Positions 12,257 to 24,659 of a stretch of 64,000 bases of DNA are shown here, one piece after another. The notes below the pieces were generated by a model. It was given only the letters and a program-made list of their open reading frames with translations, searched no databases and was not told the DNA's origin. The stretch covers positions 186,001 through 250,000 of the forward strand of contig JAEUWP010000360.1 in the NCBI GenBank assembly GCA_018524725.1. Reading direction: 5' to 3'. How positions within the stretch are numbered: the stretch's first letter is position 1; each line of letters begins with the position of its first letter. The position numbers were made by a program, and so were the translations under genes. Source of the DNA: Podaxis mareebaensis. Taxonomy: Eukaryota > Basidiomycota > Agaricomycetes > Agaricales > Agaricaceae.

Positions 12257-12771
12257 GCTGAACGTGTACATGCGGTGGTCTACGAGAAAGGTTGGACTAC
12301 AAGATGAAACGCCTCACCTCTATCGCATTGTTTTCTTCCATGATTAAGTCGCTTCCGAACCATTGCTTTGTAACACTCCGAATCATGAACTGATCGTATT
12401 TGTTCAACGCCATAGACGCCTGAGCTGGTCCTAAAGCCTCCTTTCTGTCGATTGACATCTGACATGCTGGCAGGGTACCCAATCCATCAGAACCCCAGAC
12501 CAAAGTCGAAGAAAGAACGAACCTGACTCGGATTCAGAGTTCTATGTCTTTGTATATTCATCAGCTGAAACGCCTCACTCATGTCGCATTGCATCACGAA
12601 CTAACCGTTGCAATGGAAGAGAACTCGGGCCAGTTCTGAAGAAGCTGCATCGTGAACTCTTTAGGAATCAAACAAGAACAACGATGAAACGATTGAGGAT
12701 CCTCATACTGATACACATTACTGGTACACACAAATGTCTCTATAGATGCTAAACTGAAGATCCGGACGGGA
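12257..12771. other. Gap between convergent CSN6 and MCM5 genes
   Basis: This 515-base stretch separates the stop codons of two convergent genes. It contains two imperfect 25-base direct repeats (12306-12330 and 12567-12591, same first 11 and last 8 bases, about 260 bases apart). The open frames on the minus strand at 12280-12503 look like chance frames. Confidence 0.5.
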
Positions 12772-15561
<2,790 letters not shown>

Positions 15562-15811
15562 CGTCAGATTGTATGAGAGCGATAAGTAGGGGTAGGATCC
15601 AAAGAAACGCGATGCAAGGTTGACGCGTCAGGTTCTCTGATCTCTGAGAATAATGAGGTTTAGGGCCGGTCTAGACGCGTAAAAGGGTTGCGACCTCTAC
15701 CCTATGCTGATCTGCAAGAGCCCATCACCGCACATTCGTTGTCCTGGAGAAGTAAACGCTTTATCTTTCCCGTCGCTCGTATTACTGGCTTATCCAACAC
15801 TTAGGGCACAG

Positions 15812-17194
15812 ATGACGACTACATACAAGCTTCCTTCCCATCCGTCCCTCATATCCAATGATCCCCTGGGCTTGTGTGATAACGAAAGTCCAACTTTTTG
15901 GGATATCATTGCAGTTTCTGTAAAAAAATCAAAAGCGACTCTACGCCTCATGGAACTGCCCAGACTCATCGATGGTCTGGTTTATTCCCTACACGGCGAC
16001 GGCAAGATTGATCTGGGTTTCCTCCAGAACTGGCTCGCCGAATTCGAATTGTCAGTTGGGCGATCTCTCACCGAGGACATTATGCGCAACATGCTCACAT
16101 CCGCTCTCTCGCTACCATCGCTATTTCCCTCCCACGAATTCACCCACCTTGGTCCAAATGCCCCATTAATGGAATTGTCACTCGCACAGATTCGCGTGCT
16201 CCTCGCTCACCAAGTACTTTGCACCTTGGTACCTCCACGTGGAAATAGTTGGGGATGCACATTCCGATGCTGGTATTCAAACCCTCAACCCATGGAACAT
16301 GCCGTTCGCGGATACCTTGAAACAACTTTTCGGTTCTTCGTGGATCTCAGTCAAGAGCAGCTTGCAAGAGCAACTGTCTATCAATACTTCTGTTCCCTTC
16401 CATTTACGAGAGAGCAAAGCCTCTCCCAGTGGCTGAGTTGCTCGGCACGTATATTCCAACCCTTGGAAATTGAACGTGTGACTGTGAACACTGTGCCTTT
16501 TCCCCACCCCGGAATCAACTGTATGCTTGTGTCTTCTCACAAAGAACCGGGTTTTGGTTCCTCTTGTACTCAAGAAGAGCTCATTACGGCAGCGTGTCCT
16601 CAGCTATTGCCTTTGGGTGCATTGTTCGTACAACCTCCCATATCAGATCACGCAGTGTTGGTCGCACGAGACATATATCCCGCATCAAGTTGGTCTGGAC
16701 AAGGACGAAACTGTCGGTTGCAACACTTCATTGACACCCCAATTACGCCACATACATTTTTGTTTCTTGATGCGCTTGAACTCGACAGTCCCGAAGTAAC
16801 TACATTGTCCTCCATTCCCGATCTCATTCCCGAGAATCTGTTACGCGAGCTGGAAAAAGCCTATATAGGTTTCCGGGCGTTATGCCAACTCGGGGTCGAT
16901 CGTATCGCATCGCCGTTATGGGGGAGTGGTGCTTTTGGCGGCGATCCTGTCGTAAAGGGTCTCGTATTGAGCATGGCAGCCGCCAGAGCTGATATATTTG
17001 TCACGCTCATGATCGATGAGGAGCGCTCTATACTTGATGAACATTCTGTGAAGGTGTTGGATATTTTGGAGCATATGAAGACATCTTTTCAGGAAGTTCG
17101 GGTGAATGATGTGTTGGAGGCCTTGTGTTCAGCACCGGGCTCTTGCGATCGTTGGCTCGACTATTTACTTTCGCGGCTAGGGAAAAAAATGTGA
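15812..17194 (+). CDS. Poly(ADP-ribose) glycohydrolase (PARG)-like, intronless
   Basis: This 460-residue protein has one uninterrupted exon, unlike its neighbours. PARG enzymes cut ribose-ribose bonds of poly(ADP-ribose). Seen features: FTREQSLSQWLSCSARIF (residues 198-215), a beta-strand region VPFPHPGINCMLV, the catalytic-like loop PGFGSSCTQEEL with the adjacent acidic pair at 255-256, then LLPLGALFVQPPISDHAVLV, and a macrodomain-type late motif PLWGSGAFGGDPVVKGLVLSM (368-388). The QEE pair and GAFGGD motif support PARG catalytic domain membership. The classical GGG before the QEE is replaced by HKEPGFG. I chose the ATG at 15812 because residues encoded from an upstream in-frame ATG (15704) look like leader; that alternative would add 36 residues. 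The 250-bp region shared with MCM5 is probably a two-way promoter. Family confidence is good; activity is inferred. Confidence 0.85.
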   Translation: MTTTYKLPSHPSLISNDPLGLCDNESPTFWDIIAVSVKKSKATLRLMELPRLIDGLVYSLHGDGKIDLGFLQNWLAEFELSVGRSLTEDIMRNMLTSALSLPSLFPSHEFTHLGPNAPLMELSLAQIRVLLAHQVLCTLVPPRGNSWGCTFRCWYSNPQPMEHAVRGYLETTFRFFVDLSQEQLARATVYQYFCSLPFTREQSLSQWLSCSARIFQPLEIERVTVNTVPFPHPGINCMLVSSHKEPGFGSSCTQEELITAACPQLLPLGALFVQPPISDHAVLVARDIYPASSWSGQGRNCRLQHFIDTPITPHTFLFLDALELDSPEVTTLSSIPDLIPENLLRELEKAYIGFRALCQLGVDRIASPLWGSGAFGGDPVVKGLVLSMAAARADIFVTLMIDEERSILDEHSVKVLDILEHMKTSFQEVRVNDVLEALCSAPGSCDRWLDYLLSRLGKKM

Positions 17195-17252
17195 AGCATA
17201 TTGAAACAAAAGACGTGAAAGGACGACTGGGACAAAAGATTCCAACTGTTTA

Positions 17253-17343
17253 AGCCCACCGCGGGACTCGAACCCGCAACTTTCAGATGATCATCCGCCT
17301 GAGCGTAAAAGTCTGACGCTCTGACCAATTGAGCTAGGCGGGC
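17253..17343 (-). tRNA. tRNA-Lys, anticodon UUU, with 17-base intron
   Basis: Read on the minus strand, the acceptor stem GCCCGCC pairs with GGTGGGC (one G-T). The D arm is GCTCAATTGGTCAGAGC. The anticodon stem CAGA/TCTG encloses CTTTTA, giving anticodon TTT. A 17-base intron lies one base 3' of the anticodon, the canonical position for nuclear tRNA introns. The T arm is GCGGG TTCGAGT CCCGC. Removing the intron gives about 74 bases. An A4 run at 17234-17237 on the plus strand is T4 downstream of the tRNA and fits a Pol III terminator. Confidence 0.94.
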
Positions 17344-17919
17344 TTATAGTATGTATCTTGGGGGAATTATAGAGCGTTTTAGCCTCCGTTGCGACGCCCG
17401 TTGCCGGGCTGCTGTCAACAAAATCATACGGTTGGAGATGAAAGGCAGTGCTCGATCGCGCCCTGATTACAAAAGGAGTTGGACAAACATGGGGTTTATC
17501 TGAATATAGCAGCAGCCCTTCGCGGGTCCTGAGGATCCAGAGGAACACATTAGTAAATCCTACCACTGCTTACCCGTCTTGGGATGCATATACCACATGA
17601 GTTCAGATCACAAAGCTACAGGCAGGACGCATGTTCATACACAAGGCTCCTTGATCTGAAACAGGACAATGTATTGAGAAGGGTGCAGGACACGCATGGG
17701 GTTACCCGCATCCGATGGACGCCCACGGCGGAGAGGACAAACCTCCGTGGGAAACGGCAACATGACGTGGACTGGGATACAAGCCGCTTATGTAAATGCG
17801 CAGCACTCCTATATTGGAGACCCATTTTGATCTGGTTCGCAGGCAGTCCACAGCTTTCCTCCCAACCACCATCTGAGCCTCTTCTGACTCGCATCCCTTC
17901 ATTACCCTCCGCAGCCACA
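17344..17919. other. Intergenic and 5' leader of C2H2 gene
   Basis: The 576 bases hold the tRNA-Lys upstream side and the promoter and leader of the zinc-finger gene. An in-frame open stretch extends upstream from the chosen ATG to 17584, but its composition is unlike the protein that follows and I treat it as leader. Confidence 0.45.
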
Positions 17920-19027
17920 ATGTCGGACTCCTCGCTGTATACAGCAGGCTTCGACTCATACCCTATGGTCGAATACTCCAAGCAATACCCTTTTGACTTC
18001 CTATTCCAAAGCACGGAAACCTTGCCTTCACACCCAGACGTGGGTGAATTCGAATCCGAGATTGATTCTACTCTTGAGGGATTCGAGGGACCGGAGCATC
18101 TCCAACTTCTCGTTCAGAACTCTTTCATCAGACCCGGTCTGACCTCATGCGGACCTCCCTCCGCATTTACGGAATCGGCTTATGAGTCCTCATCTACCCG
18201 CTCCGAAAGTGCCTATAATCCCCCCTCTCCCAACTCTGGTTCCACGTACTCTTACGCTGGTTCCACTTACTCTTCTGCATACGAACTTGACGCTATGGCA
18301 TTGGATTTCCAGCATGGCGTCTGCGTCGACGACTATACCACGCAGTCCAGCATCAATGTCAACGACTCAGTTGACCCTACCTCCTTCGGGCCTTTGCCGC
18401 CCACCCCTCCCCGCAGCCCTCCTGGTCCCATGTCTGCGGCAAAGTCTTACCCCAGAACTAGCTATTCTGACTACGCTCCCCCCAGGCGCAGCTCGATGAC
18501 CTCCGAGTTGTATCCGCAAATCGCATTTAATGCTGCGCCCATTGGCGGTCATTCCACTGTCTCTCCTATCAGCATCTCTACCCAACTATCTCAGGTTCAA
18601 CAGCCGATGCTCCAAGCTCGCTCAATGGTCGACGCCCAGAAGGCCGACCCGAGGAAGAAATACAAGTGTTCGCACTGTCCAAGAGGTAATATTCCTATTG
18701 TCCTGTTGCTGCGCCCTCAACCTCATACCTGGTTCCATAGCTTTTGCCCGAGCCTACAATCTCAAGACTCATAAGGCGACCCATGACCCCAACCGTTTGA
18801 AGCCTCACGTCTGCCCTCACCGCACTTGCGGTAGGTCATTCAGCCGCAAGCATGACTTGGGTCGCCACCTCGTCAGCATTCATCGCGATGATGCTCCTGT
18901 CAATACCACAGCTTCTACTGCAAAGAAGTCCGTTGGTGTTGAAAGGGGCTCCAGAATATGGTGTGACAACTGTGGTAAAAGCTGGGTTGGCCGCAGCACC
19001 CCCTGTGACTGCCACGATGTCAAGTAA
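17920..19027 (+). CDS. C2H2 zinc-finger transcription factor
   Basis: There are two exons, 17920-18685 and 18741-19027, split by a 55-base intron. The N-terminal two thirds (about 245 residues) are Ser/Tyr/Pro-rich and probably a disordered activation region, with repeated GSTYS-type segments. Two C2H2 fingers follow. Finger 1 is CSHCPRAFARAYNLKTHKATH (C-x2-C-x12-H-x3-H), split by the intron after CSHCPR. Finger 2 is the C-x4-C-x12-H-x4-H block from CPHRTC to HLVSIH. A C-terminal CDNCGKSW...CDC cluster could hold a further metal but is not a known domain to me. It should bind DNA in the nucleus; target genes are unknown. The start has an A at -3 (CACAATGTC). Confidence 0.85.
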
Positions 19028-19671
19028 ACAGGCGCTGGTCTTCGTGATTCCGACAAGTTTCCGTACGTTTCTAGGCATTTCACTCCCAGACGTCGACGAC
19101 TAACTCACTACATAGGCATTATGCTATTTCTCTTTTGGGTCTGTCAGTATTCGTCTCCGTGCTCCGGCATTGACAACTGCGTCTCAAAATGCTGCCGGCC
19201 GTGCACATACGCTGTATCATGTTTCGTACCGCCCTGTGATAATCACTTGGCCCAGCGACGATCATGATCGCGATATGCTTTCCCCTTACTATGTCCACCT
19301 CTCTGTCATGTATCTCGACCACTTATCTTCTGCGGTGTAACTACTACTACTGATTGGATTGGACGGACTCTTTTACAAACCTTCGTAGCCACGACTCTTT
19401 GACGTGCTTCTCAGCTTACTGTTGGACTCCGCCTTGACTCTCCTTATTCCCTTTCTCCGCTCTTCTCTTCCATTCCCTTTCTCCGCTCTTCTCTTCCATT
19501 CCCTCTTCCTGCTCTTCTGTTTCATGTAACGACCAAAGAAATACATAGTTTCTCCTCTGGCCGAATAAACTGAATGTACATTTGATTTCTACTACTTTCA
19601 TCTCAGATATGCATACAACGGTATATTACACTAGCGAGCTTGTTCTGAAGGAGGGATGCAGTACACATGAA
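19028..19671. other. Convergent 3' flanks with pyrimidine tandem repeat
   Basis: This region separates the stop codons of the C2H2 gene and the NRAMP gene. It contains no supported gene. A C/T-rich tandem repeat is listed separately. Confidence 0.5.
19446..19523. repeat. 26-base pyrimidine-rich tandem repeat, about 3 copies
   Basis: The unit starting ATTCCCTTTCTCCGCTCTTC and ending TCTTCC occurs twice exactly (19446-19471 and 19472-19497). A third, diverged copy follows (19498-19523). It lies in the 3' flank between two convergent genes. Confidence 0.9.
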
Positions 19672-21903
19672 TCAATCGAAATCAGCGCTTGCTTGGCCAC
19701 CGTCAACTATTAGCATAGCAATTGCATATGCATTGGCGACCAGAACAACGCACCAGACGGCGTAGGCCAGACAAGTTACAAACTTGGGATTAGTGAAATC
19801 TAAGAATCCATCCCCGATATTCACGCGCGCTTCGTTTAGTTTCTCAATGTCCTCGGGTGGCGAGACTGGAGCAGTAACCAACTCCTCCGAGTGTCGACCA
19901 TTAGTCACAGCTAACGGCAAGCCACCTTCTGTTCCATTGTTCGCTTCACTTGACAGCAGAGTGTCCGGCTTCCGTACGCGCATCACTTTCTCCGAGCTCG
20001 TGAGATAAATCAGGGGAAAGGCGACAAAGGGGAGCACGACTGATAATAGAACTTGAGAGGCAACGAGGAGTGTATCGATGCCCTTCCGACCCACGGCGAC
20101 TGCGACGATCACGGAAGGAACGAGACTAATCAATCTCGTTATTAGCCTTCGCAAGAAAGGCTAAGAACGATCCATGGGTGACTCATCAGGTATATTGCAA
20201 AGAAACGATCGTTGTCATACTTACGGGCATTCGCCATTCGATGAATCCTTCAGAGACGAGTTGACCTGCGAGTGTTACCGTTATGCTAGCCGTCTGACCG
20301 GCACAAACTAATGCCAGCGCAAATACGAATGCGGCCCCTGGAGTATCGAGTGAAATCGGTTACCTTGCCGACGGGTCTAATCTTGCTTCAGCGACTCACC
20401 GGAGCCAACCCGAGACTTGATCAGAGCATGAGCGTCGAAGAGTCCTGCAGACTCTATTTTGTGTTGGTCAGGCCCAGTATAGAAGACGGTCGCTGCGATG
20501 ATCAGAATGCTGACAGTGACAGGAAGTCCTTGACGTTAGAAAGAACGTCATGTGTTGCGATTTAAAAACTCACGCCGAGTTTATCGGTACGGCAAGAAAT
20601 AAGAGACTAGTGACGACATCCACGATCCCATGTCTCAGGTGTTGGCGGATGAACGAGATGGAATTATTATCCCGCTCTCCGTGTTTAGTCCGGTAGTCTC
20701 GGTCTGCACTTGCTCTCTCGGTACGGGAAATCTTGAACATGGACTTGAAGTACCATCGGATCCGAGATGAGAAGCTTCCTTCGGCTGGAGCACCCATGGC
20801 ATCCGTCGTAATGGGAGCAACTGAAACTCGGTCCTGTGTAGCTAAGGACGACCCCAAAAATAGGGCATGGGGCATTACGGTTGCGCCAAGTATGCCGACA
20901 GCTGAGGAGCATCAATCAATGGAACTCAAGAACCCGTCGAACAATAAAAGAGCGGGATAGCTAACCAGTATAGACCGCGTCTGGTTGCGATTTGACTAAG
21001 TTTTTGTCAGGAATATAACCCATGAAGACGTCTCCCCAGTTCGGGTTCGCCTTGACGAGGAGAACAACGAAACAGGCAAAGACGGTGAAAACCTAGCATG
21101 GCTTTAGCAACGTAGATCCCAAATCAATACGACGTTACATACTAAGGCGATGATGAAGAATTCGAAGGTCCTTACTGGGCGACCCTGACCTTTGTAGGGG
21201 TCACTGATTGCCAGAAAGATGAGGACATCAGCTGCAGTGAGGAGAACGCCCCCGTATAGCGGCAATTTCGGGAAGAGGAGACAGAAACCTATTGCAGAGC
21301 CCAGGAGTTCTGCCAGGTCGGTGGAGATGATGGCGACTTCAGATAAAACATATAGGGGATATAGAACAAGAAACCTGACGAGGCGCGGCCGTCGCGTCCG
21401 GTTGTACAAGAGGAGACGACAATGAGAAGCAAGGTCTATGATCAATATGAGTGTGTTTCAGTGCGTTTAGCCGCCATACGTGCGTACCAAGACCTGTCAC
21501 ACAACCAAGTCTTGTAGCAAGGGTCTACCACAGATGAGAGTCAGAAGAATGATCCCAGAAGATATGTAAAGGCTCACTTGAAGCACGATAGCACCGAGAC
21601 CTGCCATCAGTATCACGAAGAGCATCGGGCGGTACCCGAAACTGGAGCCAGCCTGTAAATCTACACTCCAGTTTCCTCTGGTGAATAACTTGTCATTTGG
21701 TCTGTTCTGAGGGTCCAATAGTACCAACGCAAGTTTACATACGGGTCAAAGTATGCGACGGCGCATATAATACCAACTCCGGCATGTTTCTTAACATGAT
21801 GAACTGTTGTGGTAAATGCTTGTACAACACACTTCAGAGTCCCTTGCACGAGGGCGCGCAGGCCAACCCTCGAGGGAGAAGCCACTGGGGGAGGTTGAGA
21901 CAT
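19672..21903 (-). CDS. NRAMP-family divalent metal transporter
   Basis: NRAMP proteins import Mn2+, Fe2+ or related ions with protons across the plasma or endosomal membrane. The first exon reads HVKKHAGVGIICAVAYFDP; an intron then splits the metal-binding DPGN motif, which is restored as FDPGNWSVDLQAG. Later blocks are VLSEVAIISTDLAELLGSAI, VGILGATVMPHALFLGSSL (the second metal-site helix, MPH), ALVCAGQTASITVTLAGQLV and RRLITRLISLVPSV. These are all hallmark NRAMP segments in order. About 10-12 hydrophobic helices can be counted. A charged cytoplasmic loop of about 70 residues follows the MPH helix, and another long polar loop (SSEANNGTEGG region) precedes the last helices. The protein ends at TGA 19672-19674. 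It is divergent from MED6. Ion specificity cannot be told from sequence here. Confidence 0.93.
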
Positions 21904-22166
21904 GAAGGGGTATGTTCCAAGGTGGCGGGGACGAAAAGGGCCATGTTGAAGGGTAGGAAACCCAATAGAGTGGATAGATACAGTGGATTGGAACGTTAGT
22001 GAGAATAATCGACATCACGGCTTCCCGTGCGAAAGGCGTAGGAAGAACTCTTTCTCTATTTGCAGACCCGGTAGCCACGCGGGGTCACCCATCATACATA
22101 TCAAGTTATCCGCTCCCCTGGCGCTCTGTTTGCGCGTGTTACACGTCTTGGCTCCTACCAGCTGCA

Positions 22167-23317
22167 ATGGACATTAACGACCTCCATCCTCCAGACGATT
22201 ACAGCCATCGGTTCTTCATATGGCACGAATGGATACAGGTCAGTCACCTTCCCATTTCCTCGGCCTGGCTTACGTCTCCATAGGCAAACGGCCCACTCAC
22301 CACCGAGAATGTATTCGATTATTTCGCAACATCTGAATCTATGTTCTATGATAAGCAAAGCAACAACCAAGTACTCCGAATGCAGACAATGCACACCGGC
22401 ATTCCGATTGCCAACGAAGCAGAAGAGCTAAGGTGTGCTTAATCCGCATCCGACCCAAATTTATTAATAGTTATCAGACGGTTTACTGGCATAGAATTTG
22501 CTCTCGTTCATGCGCAACCACCTACCTTCTTTATCATCCATAAACGAGAGCGATTGTCGCCCGACGAAGGTACGTACGCCTTTAAATATCACCTTACCCT
22601 TTTGACGTGCATATATCTATACAGTGAGGCCGCTGGCGGCATATTTTATCATTCACAACCGTATTTACCAATCGCCAGATGTGTATTCCGTCCTTTCCAA
22701 TCGCCTGGTGTGTTGTATCTCAGTGGTCGCTATATTTACTGTGCTGATCCTAGCCTATGGTTAGCTCACAGCTGTCCATTCTTTACAGGCTTCGCTGGAT
22801 GTTCTGCGAAAACACCGGCCCGATTACACCCCTAGGACTGGTTTCATTTGGCCAATAATGGATCCTTCCTTGTCTGATGAGGCCTCAAAAACGCGAAAAC
22901 AAGATTCTGATGCCACTGTACCGGAACAAGAGAACCTCGCCGGTGAAGCGGATAAGCGTTCACGAAACACCAAGCGGGAGCAAAACGATATGTTGTTGAT
23001 GAATGCTATGCGTACTACCGCCGCTCATTCCAAGCTCTCCTTCACGCCCATCACAGCAGAGGCCGCCGATACGGGTGCTGTTGAGACTCCTGCGCCAGCA
23101 CAACCGCGTTCTTCCTCCACGCCTGCTCCAGGCTCCCAGGAAATGGTCATAAAAGGCTCGGCAAGCTCTGTTAGTCAGTCCCAGGAGCCTTCCAAGGGAC
23201 CCACCGGCGGCGGCAAGAAAAAGAAGAAACGTATGTGTATCCTTGCTCCTGTCTGTGCGACAATCCTTACACTTGGTTTCAGGCACCTCGGTGGCAGCAC
23301 CTTCTGCTCCAACGTAA
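22167..23317 (+). CDS. MED6: Mediator complex subunit 6
   Basis: MED6 is a head-module subunit of Mediator, which links activators to RNA polymerase II. Exons give FFIWHEWIQ, then ENVFDYFATS, MFYDKQSNNQVLRMQT, RFTGIEFALVHAQPPTFFII, and IYQSPDVYSVLSNRL, the conserved MED6 core in order. After an intron comes LASLDVLRKHRPDYTPRTG and a variable tail rich in Ser, Pro and Ala, ending in a KKKKKR run. The last short exon ends TAA at 23315-23317 after an intron starting at GTATGTG (about 23230). The basic tail could be a nuclear localisation signal. Convergent with AP-3 sigma, 200 bp apart. Confidence 0.94.
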
Positions 23318-23517
23318 AAGCATCGCGACGATGATGGCATAAATTCACTGACTTCACCCACCGACTCACACCTAGCGCATTTTTAGGGTTGCTCTCACGA
23401 TCCTCAGATGTGTGTAATGTTGCTTGTCGTAACTTTGGGTATCCCAAGAACATGTAATTCTTCGACAGTGTATTATATACAACCAAATCCTACCAAACCA
23501 CGAATCGGGAATAGATG

Positions 23518-24348
23518 TCATCGCGCTCCGACTCCAGTTAGTTTCCCCGTCAACCATTCCAGGGGCGTTTTAAGATTGCCGCCTCTTGAACCACCTGCTC
23601 CCAGTGAAAGCGGATTGGCAGATGCAAAAGACTCTTTCCTGCTTTTGGAAGCTTGTTGTACTGCGGATTCTTAAATGAGATCGGCATTCTTTCGAAAGGA
23701 GTTTGAGAATATATACCCGCAGCATCAATTTCTTCGACATTCGTCTCCAGTACCAAGCCACCTTGGATTATTTCCGACAGAATATGGTGTACCTGTCAAT
23801 ACAGTTTGTATCAACTGATACGTTGTGTCCGAACACACGGGCAATTCGCACCTCGTCGAAATGGAATACTAGGTCGAGTTCACACACGTTTTCGAATGCT
23901 CTGTCTAGAGACTCGACGAACACCTGAGAAAGATAGCGTCAGACACTATAACCCTAACAGCGTCATGAATCAGTAACAAACCTGGATCAGATCCAAAATC
24001 CCAAGCTCACTCTCTGCTCCATCCACCACGAAAACGAAATAAAGCGTCGCATAATTGCGGTACACAACTCTCCATTTATCATCTGCACCGCCCTTTGGAC
24101 CGAGGAAGGCCTCTAGCTCCGGTGCATCAAGGAAATTACATAGTGTCGCAGGTCGGGAAATGACGAGCGAAAATATTTTCTGCACTAGTGTCTGAACAGA
24201 CTGATGAAGAGGGGTATAGAACTTGGTTAGGCGAGGGACGCCAGAGGTGTTGACTGTTCAAAGCATAGAGGCGGTTATTAGAGATTCAACACGGCGAGGA
24301 AGAAGACATGCTGAATCAGACTCAACAGATTAGAACAGCGTGAATCAT
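23518..24348 (-). CDS. APS3: AP-3 adaptor complex sigma subunit
   Basis: This is the small subunit of the AP-3 coat complex, which sorts cargo from Golgi/endosomes to the vacuole. The start MIHAVLIF is joined over an intron with donor GTTGAG to NTSGVPRLTKFYTPLHQSV. The next exons read YRNYATLYFVFVVDGAESEL and GILDLIQ, then VFVESLDRAFENVCELDLVF and GGLVLETNVEEIDAA. The spacing matches human AP3S1. A last intron (GTATATATTC...CCGCAG) is needed: unspliced, the frame gives an unlikely tail, whereas spliced it gives a C-terminus ending WLTGKLTGVGAR, with TGA at 23518-23520. The product is about 200 residues. Confidence 0.93.
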
Positions 24349-24659
24349 GGCGGACTTGGGACTCCTGCCGGAGAGTGGTCCTATCCTGGATGTCTGCTTG
24401 TACGGTGTAACGTTGAAGAAAGATCCGACAAGTTCTGAGTGGTGGCCTTGAACGTAGGTATTCGTTGAAGTGGAAGTAGGGGGAAGGCATTTAGACGATC
24501 ATTAACATTCCCGGCATGTTATGTCATTGATCGCGTCAATCTCATTCCAACCGCCGGTAACAGATCGTTCACATTAGCGTACACGCTACACGCTCAACAA
24601 CGTCGAGGATCTTAATGCAAAACCAATGCATTCGAGGACAGAACAGATAGGTACGCTCC
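24349..24659. other. Short tandem intergenic region
   Basis: These 311 bases separate the ECD-family gene stop from the AP-3 sigma start, both on the minus strand. They should hold the AP-3 sigma promoter. No gene is seen. Confidence 0.5.

Noticed and set aside
12280..12503. Frames on the minus strand downstream of MCM5 as possible extra exons
   Set aside because: MCM5 ends properly at KKVIHRIGV after a well-formed last intron, so these are beyond its stop.
17584..17919. Upstream start for the C2H2 gene at 17584
   Set aside because: The extra 112 residues do not resemble the downstream protein, and the ATG at 17920 has a better context; treated as leader.
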